Of a DNA stretch of 64,000 bases, positions 34,859 to 42,477 are shown one piece after another. The stretch lies in NCBI RefSeq assembly GCF_004364435.1, contig NZ_SOCT01000003.1, positions 62,001-126,000 on the forward strand, written 5' to 3'. This DNA is from Pseudomonas sp. LP_7_YM (GTDB lineage: Bacteria; Pseudomonadota; Gammaproteobacteria; Pseudomonadales; Pseudomonadaceae). The translations under genes and the position numbers were made by a program. How positions within the stretch are numbered: position 1 is the stretch's first letter; each line of letters starts with the position of its first letter. A model generated the notes under the pieces. It was not told the origin of the DNA and did not search any database. It was given only the letters and a program-made list of their open reading frames with translations.

Positions 34859-35218
34859 TCAACGCCCCACATCACTCAGGTGATCCAGCCCTGCCAGCAT
34901 CAGTTCATGCTGGCGGATGCTGTCCAGGCTGGTAGGCGATTCAGTAGCGCCCGGCACCGCATGCCAGACCACGAAATCCCGTTGCACGTCCAGAAAAAGG
35001 AAATAGTCATTAAACATTTCCGCCTGTGAAAACCGCCGCTCCAACGCGTCACGCAATTGCTCGGGTCGCAACGCCCGTCCTTCGATGTGCAAAGCGATGC
35101 CCCAGTCGCGGTGCTCGCGCCGGCTGACGAATGCCACACCCGTCGCCACCGGCCAGATCGCCGCGCGTTCGGCCGCGACATGCGCATAGAACGCAGCTTT
35201 TTCCGATACCCGAATCAT
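34859..35218 (-). CDS. hrpV: HrpV, negative regulator of Hrp secretion genes
   Basis: A 119-residue protein that begins MIRVSEKAAFYAHVAAERAA and is the last gene of the hrpF operon, the position of hrpV in P. syringae. In that species HrpV holds back the HrpR/HrpS enhancer-binding proteins, and HrpG relieves it. I use the ATG at 35218 (AAGGA seven bases upstream) rather than the TTG at 35224. In the canonical cluster the hrcU operon should follow; here a chemoreceptor gene comes next, on the other strand. Confidence 0.85.
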   Translation of the reverse strand: MIRVSEKAAFYAHVAAERAAIWPVATGVAFVSRREHRDWGIALHIEGRALRPEQLRDALERRFSQAEMFNDYFLFLDVQRDFVVWHAVPGATESPTSLDSIRQHELMLAGLDHLSDVGR

Positions 35219-35220
35219 GC

Positions 35221-35427
35221 TCAATCCTTAAGTGGCACAACGGTGAAGTCCAGCTCATGGTCACGCTCATCCAGACCCTGACGCATGTCCTGCGGCCACC
35301 AGATCACCAGTTCGCGATCATTGGAATCCGGGCGTTTGCAGGCATAGCCCGAACAACCGGAACGACTCGCGCAGCCGCCCAACGTGGCGAACAGCACCAG
35401 AAGAATGATGTACACGCGTGCGTTCAT
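35221..35427 (-). CDS. hrpT: HrpT outer-membrane lipoprotein
   Basis: A 68-residue lipoprotein with a signal ending LFATLGGCAS (acylated cysteine at residue 19). In P. syringae HrpT is the small pilotin-like lipoprotein that helps the HrcC secretin. The ATG overlaps the hrcC stop (ATGA), and the gene ends a few bases before hrpV. Extra cysteines (SGCSGYAC) could form a disulfide in the periplasm. Identification rests on size, lipobox and operon position. Confidence 0.85.
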   Translation of the reverse strand: MNARVYIILLVLFATLGGCASRSGCSGYACKRPDSNDRELVIWWPQDMRQGLDERDHELDFTVVPLKD

Positions 35428-37532
35428 CGTGTTGCCCCCTTGAGCAGCGAAGGTCGGTTCTGTTTGGCTTTGGTCGAAATCTGCGGCTGGCGCACCGCGA
35501 TGTAGATTTCACTCTCCGCCCCCGGTTGCAGCCAGGCATGGGGCCAGGCGCTAACGCCCATCACCCAGCGGCCGCCACAACGGCTTTCATCGATGCGCAC
35601 CGGTTTGCCGGTGGTATTGCGCGCCACCACGACAGCGATGCCCCAATCCTTCTTCGAAAACCACTGCGAGCGCGTGCGGTCCATCTCCAGCCCTTGTCCC
35701 GGATCGCACAGACTGTCGGCTTCGAACGGCAAGGTTTCGCCACTGTTGAACCCCACCGGGGCCACGCCATCGAGCAACTGGGTGAAGGCACTTTGCACGT
35801 CGCCACGGGTCGGCTCTTCGCCACCGTCGCGGCGCTGACTGATGCGCTTCATCTGGTCGTCCACATCGTGAGGGTTACTGATTTCGACATAGCGCGACGG
35901 GTTGACCTGGTCGCCGATCAGGCGTGGGGTCAGGATGAACAACCGTTCACGCTGATTCAGTTCGCGGCTGCGATTCTGGAACAACAGCTTGCCAATCACC
36001 GGAATATCACCGAGTAACGGGATCTTGTTGACCCTGTCAGTGGTTTCAAGTCCGTGGAAGCCACCGATCACCAGCGAGCCGTGCTCGGCGATCACCGCCT
36101 GCGTGCTGACGTTGCCCTTGCGCACGGCAGGCTGGGCGTCATTGATGGTCGACGTGTCGATCTGCCCGTCTTCGATATCAACGATCAGCTGTACCTGCGA
36201 TTTGCCGCCCTTGTCCAGCGAGCGCGGGATGACCTGCAGGCTGGTGCCGGCGGTGATGGCCTGAATATCTGCCACACGCTCGGAGGTCGCGGTGAGAAAT
36301 TCCGTACGGCTGAAGTCGATGACTGCAGGCTGGTTTTCCAGGGTAAGAATCGACGGGTTGCCAATCACCGACGCCGCGCCATTGCCTTCCAGCGCATGCA
36401 GGTCGGCGGCAAACTTGCCTGCGTCCTGAATGAACAAGGTTGAACTGGTGCCTTGCTGGAACAGGTTGGCGCCGCCACTGACGCTGCCCGCATTGAAATT
36501 CCAGCGGCTGGACAATTGCGCCAGTTCGTTGCGGTCGATGTCCAGGATCACGGCGTCGATCTCGATCAGGTTGCGAGGCGTGTCCAGTTCCTTGACCAGC
36601 TTTTCGTACATTGCCCTGCGCTTGGGCAGGTCATAGATGAGCACGGAGTTGTTGCGCACATCGGCGCTGACGCGGATTTTGGAACGTGCGCCGGTGCTGT
36701 CACGGGAGCCCGCGCCACGCTTTCCACCGGTGCCCAGCACTCGATCCAGACCTTGTTCCAGTGCGCCGGTGTCGAAGCCGCCGCCGTCCATGCCACCGTA
36801 ATTCATCGCCGAGGCATTACTGTTGCCCGCCATCCCGTTGGCAGTGCCGCCCTGCCCCTGCACCAGGTTGACGCCATTGATCGACTCGCCACGAGAGCGA
36901 CTTTCAAGCAGTTCCTGAAGGATGCTGGCCACGCCGGCCACGGTCAGCTGTTGATCGCGATAACGAATGGTTCGGTCCGCGGCGTTGGCGTATTTGAGCG
37001 GCAAGACCACGACGTCCTGCTTCTCGGCTTTCTCGGGCGCCTCGACCTTCTTGCTATAGCTGCGTACGAATTCCACGTATTTGGCAGGGCCACGCACCAG
37101 CACGACGCCTTCGTCGGGCAACGCGCCCCAACCGAAACGTTTGTCCAGCAGGCCGACATCGGAGAGCGCCTGCTGCAAGTCGTCCACCGCTTCGGGGGAG
37201 ACTTCTATGCGGGCCGAGGTCTGCTCGCTGGTCGGGCTTACGTACAGCACCTCGTTGTAAACGAACCACTGGAAGTGATGTTCCTGGCCCAATCGGTCAA
37301 GAAACTCCTGCGGGTTCTGCGCACGGATGCGTCCGTCGAGGGTGCCCTGGATAGGGGGCATCTCCAGACCGATGCCGAACTCCTTGGCGAAGTCCTTGAG
37401 CGCAGCAGTCAGATCGGTCTGCCGGGCATCGTAAGCGTAAGCCGTATGTTTCCAGGCATCTGGCACCGCTGCCAGCGTGGGCGCGGCGACTCCTATCATC
37501 AGCAGAGGCAACCACATAAAGGCCTTGCGCAT
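35424..37532 (-). CDS. hrcC: HrcC outer-membrane secretin of the Hrp type III system
   Basis: A 702-residue protein with a signal peptide (cleavage after about residue 21) and N-terminal secretin domains (LKDFAKEFGIGLEM, then VVLPLKYANAADRTI and SKIRVSADVRNNSVLIYDLPKRR). The C-terminal secretin core has VIGNPSILTLENQPAVIDF, then GSLVIGGFHGLETTDRVNKIPLLGDIPVIGKLLF and LFILTPRLI. It forms the outer-membrane ring through which the Hrp pilus leaves the cell. A glycine-rich loop (GGTANGMAGNSNASAMN) lies in the middle. SD AGGAG precedes the ATG. Length and order are canonical for P. syringae. Confidence 0.95.
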   Translation of the reverse strand: MRKAFMWLPLLMIGVAAPTLAAVPDAWKHTAYAYDARQTDLTAALKDFAKEFGIGLEMPPIQGTLDGRIRAQNPQEFLDRLGQEHHFQWFVYNEVLYVSPTSEQTSARIEVSPEAVDDLQQALSDVGLLDKRFGWGALPDEGVVLVRGPAKYVEFVRSYSKKVEAPEKAEKQDVVVLPLKYANAADRTIRYRDQQLTVAGVASILQELLESRSRGESINGVNLVQGQGGTANGMAGNSNASAMNYGGMDGGGFDTGALEQGLDRVLGTGGKRGAGSRDSTGARSKIRVSADVRNNSVLIYDLPKRRAMYEKLVKELDTPRNLIEIDAVILDIDRNELAQLSSRWNFNAGSVSGGANLFQQGTSSTLFIQDAGKFAADLHALEGNGAASVIGNPSILTLENQPAVIDFSRTEFLTATSERVADIQAITAGTSLQVIPRSLDKGGKSQVQLIVDIEDGQIDTSTINDAQPAVRKGNVSTQAVIAEHGSLVIGGFHGLETTDRVNKIPLLGDIPVIGKLLFQNRSRELNQRERLFILTPRLIGDQVNPSRYVEISNPHDVDDQMKRISQRRDGGEEPTRGDVQSAFTQLLDGVAPVGFNSGETLPFEADSLCDPGQGLEMDRTRSQWFSKKDWGIAVVVARNTTGKPVRIDESRCGGRWVMGVSAWPHAWLQPGAESEIYIAVRQPQISTKAKQNRPSLLKGATR

Positions 37533-37533
37533 T

Positions 37534-37965
37534 TCACACTCCTGGTTGCCAGCGATTTAAAGTTGCGCGAGGCGACGACGAAGCCGTGGCGTTGCGCAGG
37601 GAGGTTTGCATCAAGCTAAGCATCGCGGCCCGTTGATTGGCCAGTTGCTCGAGTTGGTTGAGCAGATCGGTCTGGCTGCACGGATTCGCCAGCCAGCTGG
37701 TTAACACCACACAGCGACTGTCGGGGTCGATCGCCAGCGCGCCGGCGCAGGCGCAGGCCACGCTGGCGCCACCTTGCCCGAGCAAGGCTTCCAGACGTTG
37801 CGGGTCGCTTCCGTCGTAGGGGTCAAGCAGGTCAAGGCTGATTCTCACGCCGTTGCCAAGGACCATCAGCCTCGCGTTGGCATCGTCGATCCAGCAGTCC
37901 AGCGGTGCGAGCGGCCGCTGCTCACACCACTGGCCGAGAATGGCCGCAAATTCACTGAATTCCAT
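37534..37965 (-). CDS. hrpG: HrpG, chaperone-like regulator
   Basis: A 143-residue protein that starts MEFSEFAAILGQWCEQRPLA and has the fold pattern of type III chaperones (acidic, alpha/beta, ending in a long helix LLNQLEQLANQRAAML). In P. syringae HrpG frees HrpR/HrpS from HrpV. The ATG at 37965 lies inside the last codons of hrpF (14-bp overlap), and a longer upstream start is not needed. It is followed after one base by the hrcC ATG. Operon position between hrpF and hrcC supports the name. Confidence 0.88.
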   Translation of the reverse strand: MEFSEFAAILGQWCEQRPLAPLDCWIDDANARLMVLGNGVRISLDLLDPYDGSDPQRLEALLGQGGASVACACAGALAIDPDSRCVVLTSWLANPCSQTDLLNQLEQLANQRAAMLSLMQTSLRNATASSSPRATLNRWQPGV

Positions 37966-38176
37966 CGATGATCGCTTTGGTAATGCCGTGTTTGGCGCGC
38001 AATCCTTCATTGAGGATCATGTTGGCGATGTTGGTCTGCTGCGAGGCGTCGTTGAACGCCTGAAGGTCTTCCATGGTGCCGCTGTCCGAGGCGGCTTCGG
38101 CAGCGTCGTCCATGTCGTTCTGGGCGCGGCTGTAGGTGTGATCGAGGTGGCTCTGCAAGGACTTGAAACTGATCAT
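37952..38176 (-). CDS. hrpF: HrpF, small type III needle-family protein
   Basis: A 74-residue helical protein, MISFKSLQSHLDHTYSRAQN to TKAIIDGIQ, rich in Ala, Asp and Asn. It matches the small HrpF of P. syringae that opens the hrpC operon and is related in size and helix pattern to needle or chaperone-type proteins (the function of P. syringae HrpF is less clear). The ATG at 38176 lies 34 bp below a good hrp box, which makes it the first gene of the second operon. A longer frame upstream is rejected because it crosses the promoter. Confidence 0.87.
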   Translation of the reverse strand: MISFKSLQSHLDHTYSRAQNDMDDAAEAASDSGTMEDLQAFNDASQQTNIANMILNEGLRAKHGITKAIIDGIQ

Positions 38177-38209
38177 GAGTGGCGACTCCGACATAAGGGG
38201 TTCAACCCC

Positions 38210-38238
38210 TGAGTGGAAACTCGCTCCGCTCCGGTTCC
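38210..38238 (-). promoter_or_regulatory. hrp box (HrpL promoter) of the hrpF operon
   Basis: On the minus strand GGAACC is followed after exactly 16 bases by CCACTCA, the optimal HrpL sigma-factor promoter of P. syringae. Distance to the hrpF ATG is 34 bp. It should drive hrpF-hrpG-hrcC-hrpT-hrpV. Confidence 0.93.
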
Positions 38239-38283
38239 CTGCATGGCTGCAAAAAACCGTCATGCTCGTTCAGGAAGAGGTCA

Positions 38284-38862
38284 TCATTCGTCCGACTGGC
38301 CTACCAATCCGTTACGCAGGCTTGCCCAGTCGATATCGAATGCGCCGTTGGCGTCGCTCAGGCGCAGGGTCTGAGGCGCCATCAACGGATCGCCCTTGAG
38401 CTGCCAATGCTCGGCAAAGCGACTGTGCTCCAGCCATTGGCGCAGATCGGCGAGCATCTCAGGGTGGGCGCTGAGGGTGGCAACTGCTTCGTGCCGCTGA
38501 CTGTCGGCGAGGTTACGGATGAGGGCGCGGGTGCGTTCGGCCAAGGATGTTTCGTCGAGAAGGCTGGCCAGGGCGCTGCTCAACAGCTGTTCGACAGCCA
38601 CCATCGACTCGTGCTGCAGGGTTTGTCTTTCCTGCTGCAGATCCTGCAAAAAGCTATTGGCATTTCCCCAGAACTGCGCGTGGGCCTGATCTCGCTCGAG
38701 CAGCGCCTGTTCACGGGCCTGAGCGAGGATCTGCTCGGCTTGCAGATGAGCATCGCGCAGCACCTGCGAGGCCAGTTGCACGTCGACGAGGTCTTCGCGC
38801 CGCAGGATAGTCTCGACGAGCACCCCGTCGGAGGCCAGGGAAAGGCTGCGTTTAGCGAGCAT
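38284..38862 (-). CDS. hrpE: HrpE, stator/peripheral-stalk protein (HrcL)
   Basis: A 192-residue protein with the FliH/SctL layout: an N-terminal part (RREDLVDVQLASQVL), a long Gln/Glu/Ala-rich coiled coil (DAHLQAEQILAQAREQALLERDQ), then a globular C-terminus. It would link the export ATPase HrcN to the sorting platform, but no hrcN gene lies in this window. The ATG at 38862 has AGGAA seven bases before it, better than the TTG at 38868. It is the last gene of the hrpA operon. The next promoter, the hrpF hrp box, is 46 bp away. Confidence 0.88.
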   Translation of the reverse strand: MLAKRSLSLASDGVLVETILRREDLVDVQLASQVLRDAHLQAEQILAQAREQALLERDQAHAQFWGNANSFLQDLQQERQTLQHESMVAVEQLLSSALASLLDETSLAERTRALIRNLADSQRHEAVATLSAHPEMLADLRQWLEHSRFAEHWQLKGDPLMAPQTLRLSDANGAFDIDWASLRNGLVGQSDE

Positions 38863-38901
38863 GTGCAATTCCTGTTGTTAAGGATTCAAGCCTTGAGCGA
38901 T

Positions 38902-39468
38902 TCAAGCGCTGGTGACACGCCAAAGCACCGACTGCCATAGGGTTTGCAGTTTGTTCTGCGGCAGCTCGATAACGTGATGCTGCACCTCGTCCGGCGCCCA
39001 GCTCAGCCGCAGTCGCGACCAGCTTGCCTCGCCCGCCCAGGCCGCCAGCAACAGCCTTGGATCATCAATCGAAGGCGCAAGCCAAGCGCCAGGACGCAAC
39101 GCCTTGGCTACCGAACGGCACCAATCTTCATGCTGTAAAGCGTCATCATGAACCCGCCCTTCTGCAAAGGGCCCGGTTGCCCTGAAAGCAGCGCGCCCCA
39201 AGCAGATACTTCCGGCCAGGTTCAGGGCCTGCCGCTGTCGGTCAGCGCTGAGCATCAGCCATTGCACCCATGACGCGGACGGCTCTGGCGGTTGACTGGG
39301 GGTAATGCCCACGGTCTGCAAAAACGCGTTGTGTCGACCGCATAACAGTGCCTGCGGCGCCAGGGCCGGCAGGCCACTGCGCTCGGCGAACAGCGCCATC
39401 CAGTCCGGATGCGCCCATTGCCACGGGGCGCACCACCACTGAATCCAGCGCTCGGTCTGGTCGGGCAT
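38902..39468 (-). CDS. hrpD: HrpD, type III accessory protein
   Basis: A 188-residue protein that begins MPDQTERWIQWWCAPWQWAH, rich in tryptophan, ending VLWRVTSA. HrpD of P. syringae stands between hrcJ and hrpE and is thought to correspond to a SctK-like sorting-platform component, though its role is not firmly shown. The ATG at 39468 overlaps the hrcJ stop (ATGA), so translation is coupled; a longer frame to 39540 runs inside hrcJ and is rejected. Identification is mostly by position and composition. Confidence 0.85.
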   Translation of the reverse strand: MPDQTERWIQWWCAPWQWAHPDWMALFAERSGLPALAPQALLCGRHNAFLQTVGITPSQPPEPSASWVQWLMLSADRQRQALNLAGSICLGRAAFRATGPFAEGRVHDDALQHEDWCRSVAKALRPGAWLAPSIDDPRLLLAAWAGEASWSRLRLSWAPDEVQHHVIELPQNKLQTLWQSVLWRVTSA

Positions 39469-40271
39469 CACACACGTACCGGCATGTTCGAACGCTGGCC
39501 GCGGCCTATCCCGATGCGCTGCAAGAGTGCGCTGCGCCAATCAGCGCGCAGGATCAGCACCAGCAACAGGATGAGCATCAGGCCCAAGAACGGTGCGGCC
39601 CAAAGCATGCCTTTCCAGAAGCCCAGGTTGGCGCTGTCGACCAGAAACGGGCCGAAACTGACCAGCCGCTCGGTGTCCTGAAATTCCGCTGCAGGTACGA
39701 AAACGATGGCGAATTTCTTTGAATCCGCCGACTCGCCGGACATCCCCGGAATACTGCTGGCAACCATCTGCTGAATTCGCCCGCGCACGCTGTCGGGGTC
39801 CAGTGCCGAGGTGTGTTTGATAAATACCGCCGCCGATGCTGGCTGCACCGGCTCCCCCGGCGCCACCCGTTCAGGCAGCACCACGTGGACCCGCGCCACG
39901 ATCACACCGTCGATCTGCGAGAGCGTGGCCTCCAGTTCCTGGGACAGCGCATAAATGTAGCGAGCGCGCTCCTCGAGCGGCGTCGAGATCACCCCTTCCT
40001 TCTTGAAGATTTCACCCAGACTGGTACGCGAGTGCCGGGGCAACCCGGCGGCATCGAGTATGCGCACGGCACGGTTGATGTCCGCCGTTGCCACCGTGAC
40101 GACCACGCCGGTTTTCTCCATGCGTTTGCGCGCATCGATATGCTGATCGGCGAGGCTGGCGACCACGTCGTTGGAATCCTGCTCGGACAGACCGCTGAAC
40201 AAATCGGTGTCGTCGCTGCATCCGCCGAGCAGCATCATCAGGCACATCAAGCCCGCAGTCAGATAGTTCAC
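39468..40271 (-). CDS. hrcJ: HrcJ inner-membrane ring lipoprotein
   Basis: A 267-residue protein of the FliF/SctJ family. The lipobox is LLGGC (acylated cysteine at residue 18). Ring-building motifs follow: LSEQDSNDVVASLADQHIDARK, then LDAAGLPRHSRTSLGEIFKKEGVISTPLEERARYIYALSQELEATLSQIDGVIVARVHVVLP, the signature of this family. A C-terminal membrane helix (MLWAAPFLGLMLILLLVLIL) is present. It forms the inner ring of the basal body. The start is a GTG at 40271. Overlap with hrpD and 9-bp spacing from hrpB place it in the hrpA operon. Confidence 0.95.
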   Translation of the reverse strand: MNYLTAGLMCLMMLLGGCSDDTDLFSGLSEQDSNDVVASLADQHIDARKRMEKTGVVVTVATADINRAVRILDAAGLPRHSRTSLGEIFKKEGVISTPLEERARYIYALSQELEATLSQIDGVIVARVHVVLPERVAPGEPVQPASAAVFIKHTSALDPDSVRGRIQQMVASSIPGMSGESADSKKFAIVFVPAAEFQDTERLVSFGPFLVDSANLGFWKGMLWAAPFLGLMLILLLVLILRADWRSALLQRIGIGRGQRSNMPVRV

Positions 40272-40280
40272 GCAGGACCT

Positions 40281-40655
40281 CTATTGCAGGTTGGTCAGCT
40301 TGTCGAACGCCTGAGCGCTCTTGTTGACGACCTTGGTGGTCAACGCCATTTGCAACGAGTACTGGGACAAGGATCGGCTCATTTGCGCGATCTCCAGCGG
40401 GTCATCGGTACTGGACGCCTTCTTCATTTTGCGCACCGCCTGCTGGGAAAACTTGTCCATCGTGCCCAATCGCTCGGACAAGGCATTGGCAATCTGGTCA
40501 GAAAGATGGCTTTGCTGCAACGCCATGTCAGGGCGCATGGCGGAATTGAACAGGTCGACGTCCGCCTGCGAAGGGCCGCTGACCAGTCCCTGATCAAGAT
40601 GCTGCTCAAGATCGGGGGATGACGATTTGAGTTGATTGATGTTGGAAACGGTCAC
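40281..40655 (-). CDS. hrpB: HrpB, type III inner-rod-type protein
   Basis: A 124-residue helical protein, TVSNINQLKSSSPDLEQHLD through QYSLQMALTTKVVNKSAQAFDKLTNLQ. The C-terminal helix pattern Q-M-A-L-x-T-K-V-V-N-K resembles SctI inner-rod proteins (conserved at the C-terminus, like PrgJ/YscI). It is secreted in P. syringae and needed for pilus formation. The start is a GTG at 40655 with GGAGAG upstream. It lies 39 bp downstream of hrpZ and 9 bp before hrcJ. Confidence 0.9.
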   Translation of the reverse strand: MTVSNINQLKSSSPDLEQHLDQGLVSGPSQADVDLFNSAMRPDMALQQSHLSDQIANALSERLGTMDKFSQQAVRKMKKASSTDDPLEIAQMSRSLSQYSLQMALTTKVVNKSAQAFDKLTNLQ

Positions 40656-40694
40656 GGGTTCTCTCCGACAGACGGGTCGATACGAAAGGCTGGA

Positions 40695-41765
40695 TCAGGA
40701 CAGGCTGTTGTTGCCCGCTCCTGTCAGCGCCTGAATGATGGCATTGGCCGCTTGGCTCAGGCTGCTTTGCAGGTCGTGCTGTGCGAGCAGAGGGTTCTGC
40801 TGACCGCCAGCACCGCTGACATTGCCGCCGTTACCGCCCTGACTGGCTTGCAGGCCTTTTTCGATCAGGCCGCTGAGCAGCTTGCCCAGATCCTGGGTCA
40901 CGCTGTTGCCGGTATTACCAGTATTGGCCGACTGCGTGGTGTCGTTGATCGGGGTGCCAAGACCTCCACCCACGCTGTTGCCACCGCCGTTGCCGGTGCT
41001 TGCGTTCAGCCCCTGCTGCAACAAACCGCTGAGCAGTTGGCCCAGGTCTTGGGCAGGGTCGCTCACCGCATCCTGACCGGCGGAAGCATCGGTGCTCAGG
41101 GCATCGCCGCCAAGATCGCCGCCCGCATTGCCTGCATCACTGACACCGTTCTGTTGCTGTTCGAGCTGGCCACCGAGCATGTCCAGCGCGGCGCGGAAGG
41201 CACTGGTTTCGCTCTTGTCGAGGTAGTTATCTTCTTTGAGTTCATTTTTCCAGGAGCCTGAATCCGGTGCCGGAAACTTGCTGGGGTTCTGGTCCATGAA
41301 CTGCGCGACCTTGTCCAGAAGCGGCATGTCGCTGGAAGAAAACTTCGTTCCATCACCCTGCTTGCTCAGAAGGTCATCCAACGAAGCTTTACCCAGCCCA
41401 TTGAGCACCTGGGACATCAGATCAGGCTTGCCCGTGCCGCTGTCGAGACCGAAGTCTGCCGCTGCGCCGAAATTGTCGCCCAACGTGTCCTTGATGAGTT
41501 CACTCAAAGCGGCCTTGACCATGTCAGGCGAACCACCACCCAGCGCGGCCAGAGGATTGGATTTCTTCATCTGGTCGCCGACCATCTTGCCCAGTGGCGA
41601 GCTCTGGTCAAGCTGACCGTCTTTGGTGAGCGCCTGGGCCAGCTTGTCGATGACGTCCTTGAGCGATTGCTGCGTGCCCTGCTGGCCGCCTACAGAGCCG
41701 GTCGACAGCATGTTGCCCACGCGGGCGTTCTGCAGCGGGTTGATACTGGCATTGAGACTTAGCAT
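40695..41765 (-). CDS. hrpZ: Harpin HrpZ
   Basis: A 356-residue acidic, glycine-, serine- and glutamine-rich protein without cysteine, the features of harpins. It begins MLSLNASINPLQNARVGNML and contains helices such as LKDVIDKLAQAL, and tandem-like segments LGQLLSGLLQQGLNAS and LGKLLSGLIEKGLQAS separated by Gly-rich loops. Harpins are secreted by the Hrp system, act in the plant apoplast and bind lipids or form pores. It is slightly longer than the well-known 341-residue form. GGAGG lies six bases upstream of the ATG, and an intercistronic hairpin precedes it. Confidence 0.93.
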   Translation of the reverse strand: MLSLNASINPLQNARVGNMLSTGSVGGQQGTQQSLKDVIDKLAQALTKDGQLDQSSPLGKMVGDQMKKSNPLAALGGGSPDMVKAALSELIKDTLGDNFGAAADFGLDSGTGKPDLMSQVLNGLGKASLDDLLSKQGDGTKFSSSDMPLLDKVAQFMDQNPSKFPAPDSGSWKNELKEDNYLDKSETSAFRAALDMLGGQLEQQQNGVSDAGNAGGDLGGDALSTDASAGQDAVSDPAQDLGQLLSGLLQQGLNASTGNGGGNSVGGGLGTPINDTTQSANTGNTGNSVTQDLGKLLSGLIEKGLQASQGGNGGNVSGAGGQQNPLLAQHDLQSSLSQAANAIIQALTGAGNNSLS

Positions 41766-41788
41766 GAAACCTCCAACTTCAGCGGGTT

Positions 41789-41807
41789 GCCCCCTTTTTC
41801 AGGGGGC
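41789..41807 (-). promoter_or_regulatory. hrpA-hrpZ intercistronic hairpin
   Basis: GCCCCCT and AGGGGGC form a perfect 7-bp stem with a five-base loop, 11 bp after hrpA and 23 bp before hrpZ. There is no T run behind it, so it probably protects the hrpA message end or partly attenuates, giving more pilin than harpin. Confidence 0.65.
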
Positions 41808-41818
41808 GCTCTGAATGA

Positions 41819-42148
41819 TCAGTAGCTGATACCTTTGGCGTTTTGCGCCTCGGCACTGATCGCCTTGTTCGAACTGTCTTCCTTGCCGGAACGAATGGCA
41901 CTGAGGACGTCGTTGGTTTGTTTGCGGATGTCAGCATCAGTCTGCATCGCGATCAGGCGTGCGGAACTGGCGTCGGCTTTTTCGGTAGCAGCACTTTGCG
42001 CCGCTTCCGCTTTTGATGTGCCGCTTGAGTCTGTGATGTTGCTTTGCTGCGTGATGTTGGCGCCAGCGCCGGCTGTTTGCTGCGCGATCTGACCGCCGCC
42101 GTTGATCAGACTGTTTGCGAAATTACCTATTGAAGAGATAGCGCCCAT
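41819..42148 (-). CDS. hrpA: HrpA pilin of the Hrp type III pilus
   Basis: A 109-residue protein, MGAISSIGNFANSLINGGGQ ... AQNAKGISY, rich in Ala, Ser, Gln and Thr and free of cysteine. The C-terminal half is one long helix (KAEAAQSAATEKADASSARLIAMQTDADI), as in other HrpA pilins of 100-115 residues; these sequences vary much between strains. It builds the pilus that carries effectors across the plant wall. The ATG at 42148 has GGAG upstream, and the hrp box is 46 bp away. The frame to 42250 upstream would cross the promoter and is rejected. Confidence 0.92.
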   Translation of the reverse strand: MGAISSIGNFANSLINGGGQIAQQTAGAGANITQQSNITDSSGTSKAEAAQSAATEKADASSARLIAMQTDADIRKQTNDVLSAIRSGKEDSSNKAISAEAQNAKGISY

Positions 42149-42193
42149 TTTCGATACTCCTGGATCGTCACCAGCGGAAGTGCTTGGTGCTGA

Positions 42194-42222
42194 TGGGTGG
42201 CGTCCAGGTGAAGATCGGTTCC
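42194..42222 (-). promoter_or_regulatory. hrp box (HrpL promoter) of the hrpA operon
   Basis: GGAACC, 16 bases, then CCACCCA on the minus strand fits the GGAACC-N15/16-CCACNNA consensus. The distance to the hrpA ATG is 46 bp. The rest of 42149-42477 shows no gene; in particular no hrpS or hrpR, which lie here in the canonical P. syringae cluster. Confidence 0.9.
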
Positions 42223-42477
42223 GCGCGTTATTCAAAAATTTGTTGAGCACTGATTTTGTGCGATGAACAGGTGCTCGTGGCCACAGGTATGAAGTGCGTA
42301 CCAGGTCTGGCGTAAAGACACTGAGGCTGGATCAGGACAGCATGTCTGGCAGACACACACAAACGCTCTCCCACAGCAGATGTGCGTCCAGGCGCGGGAG
42401 GAACACGTCGCAGTGGAGTGCGCGAATCAAGACAACCGCACAACAGCGGAGCCCTTGCGAACTCCGCCGTGCTGGCT

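Noticed and set aside
36453-37619. 388-residue plus-strand frame across hrcC
   Set aside because: It is opposite the secretin gene, which has clear conserved motifs; no start signal or domain.
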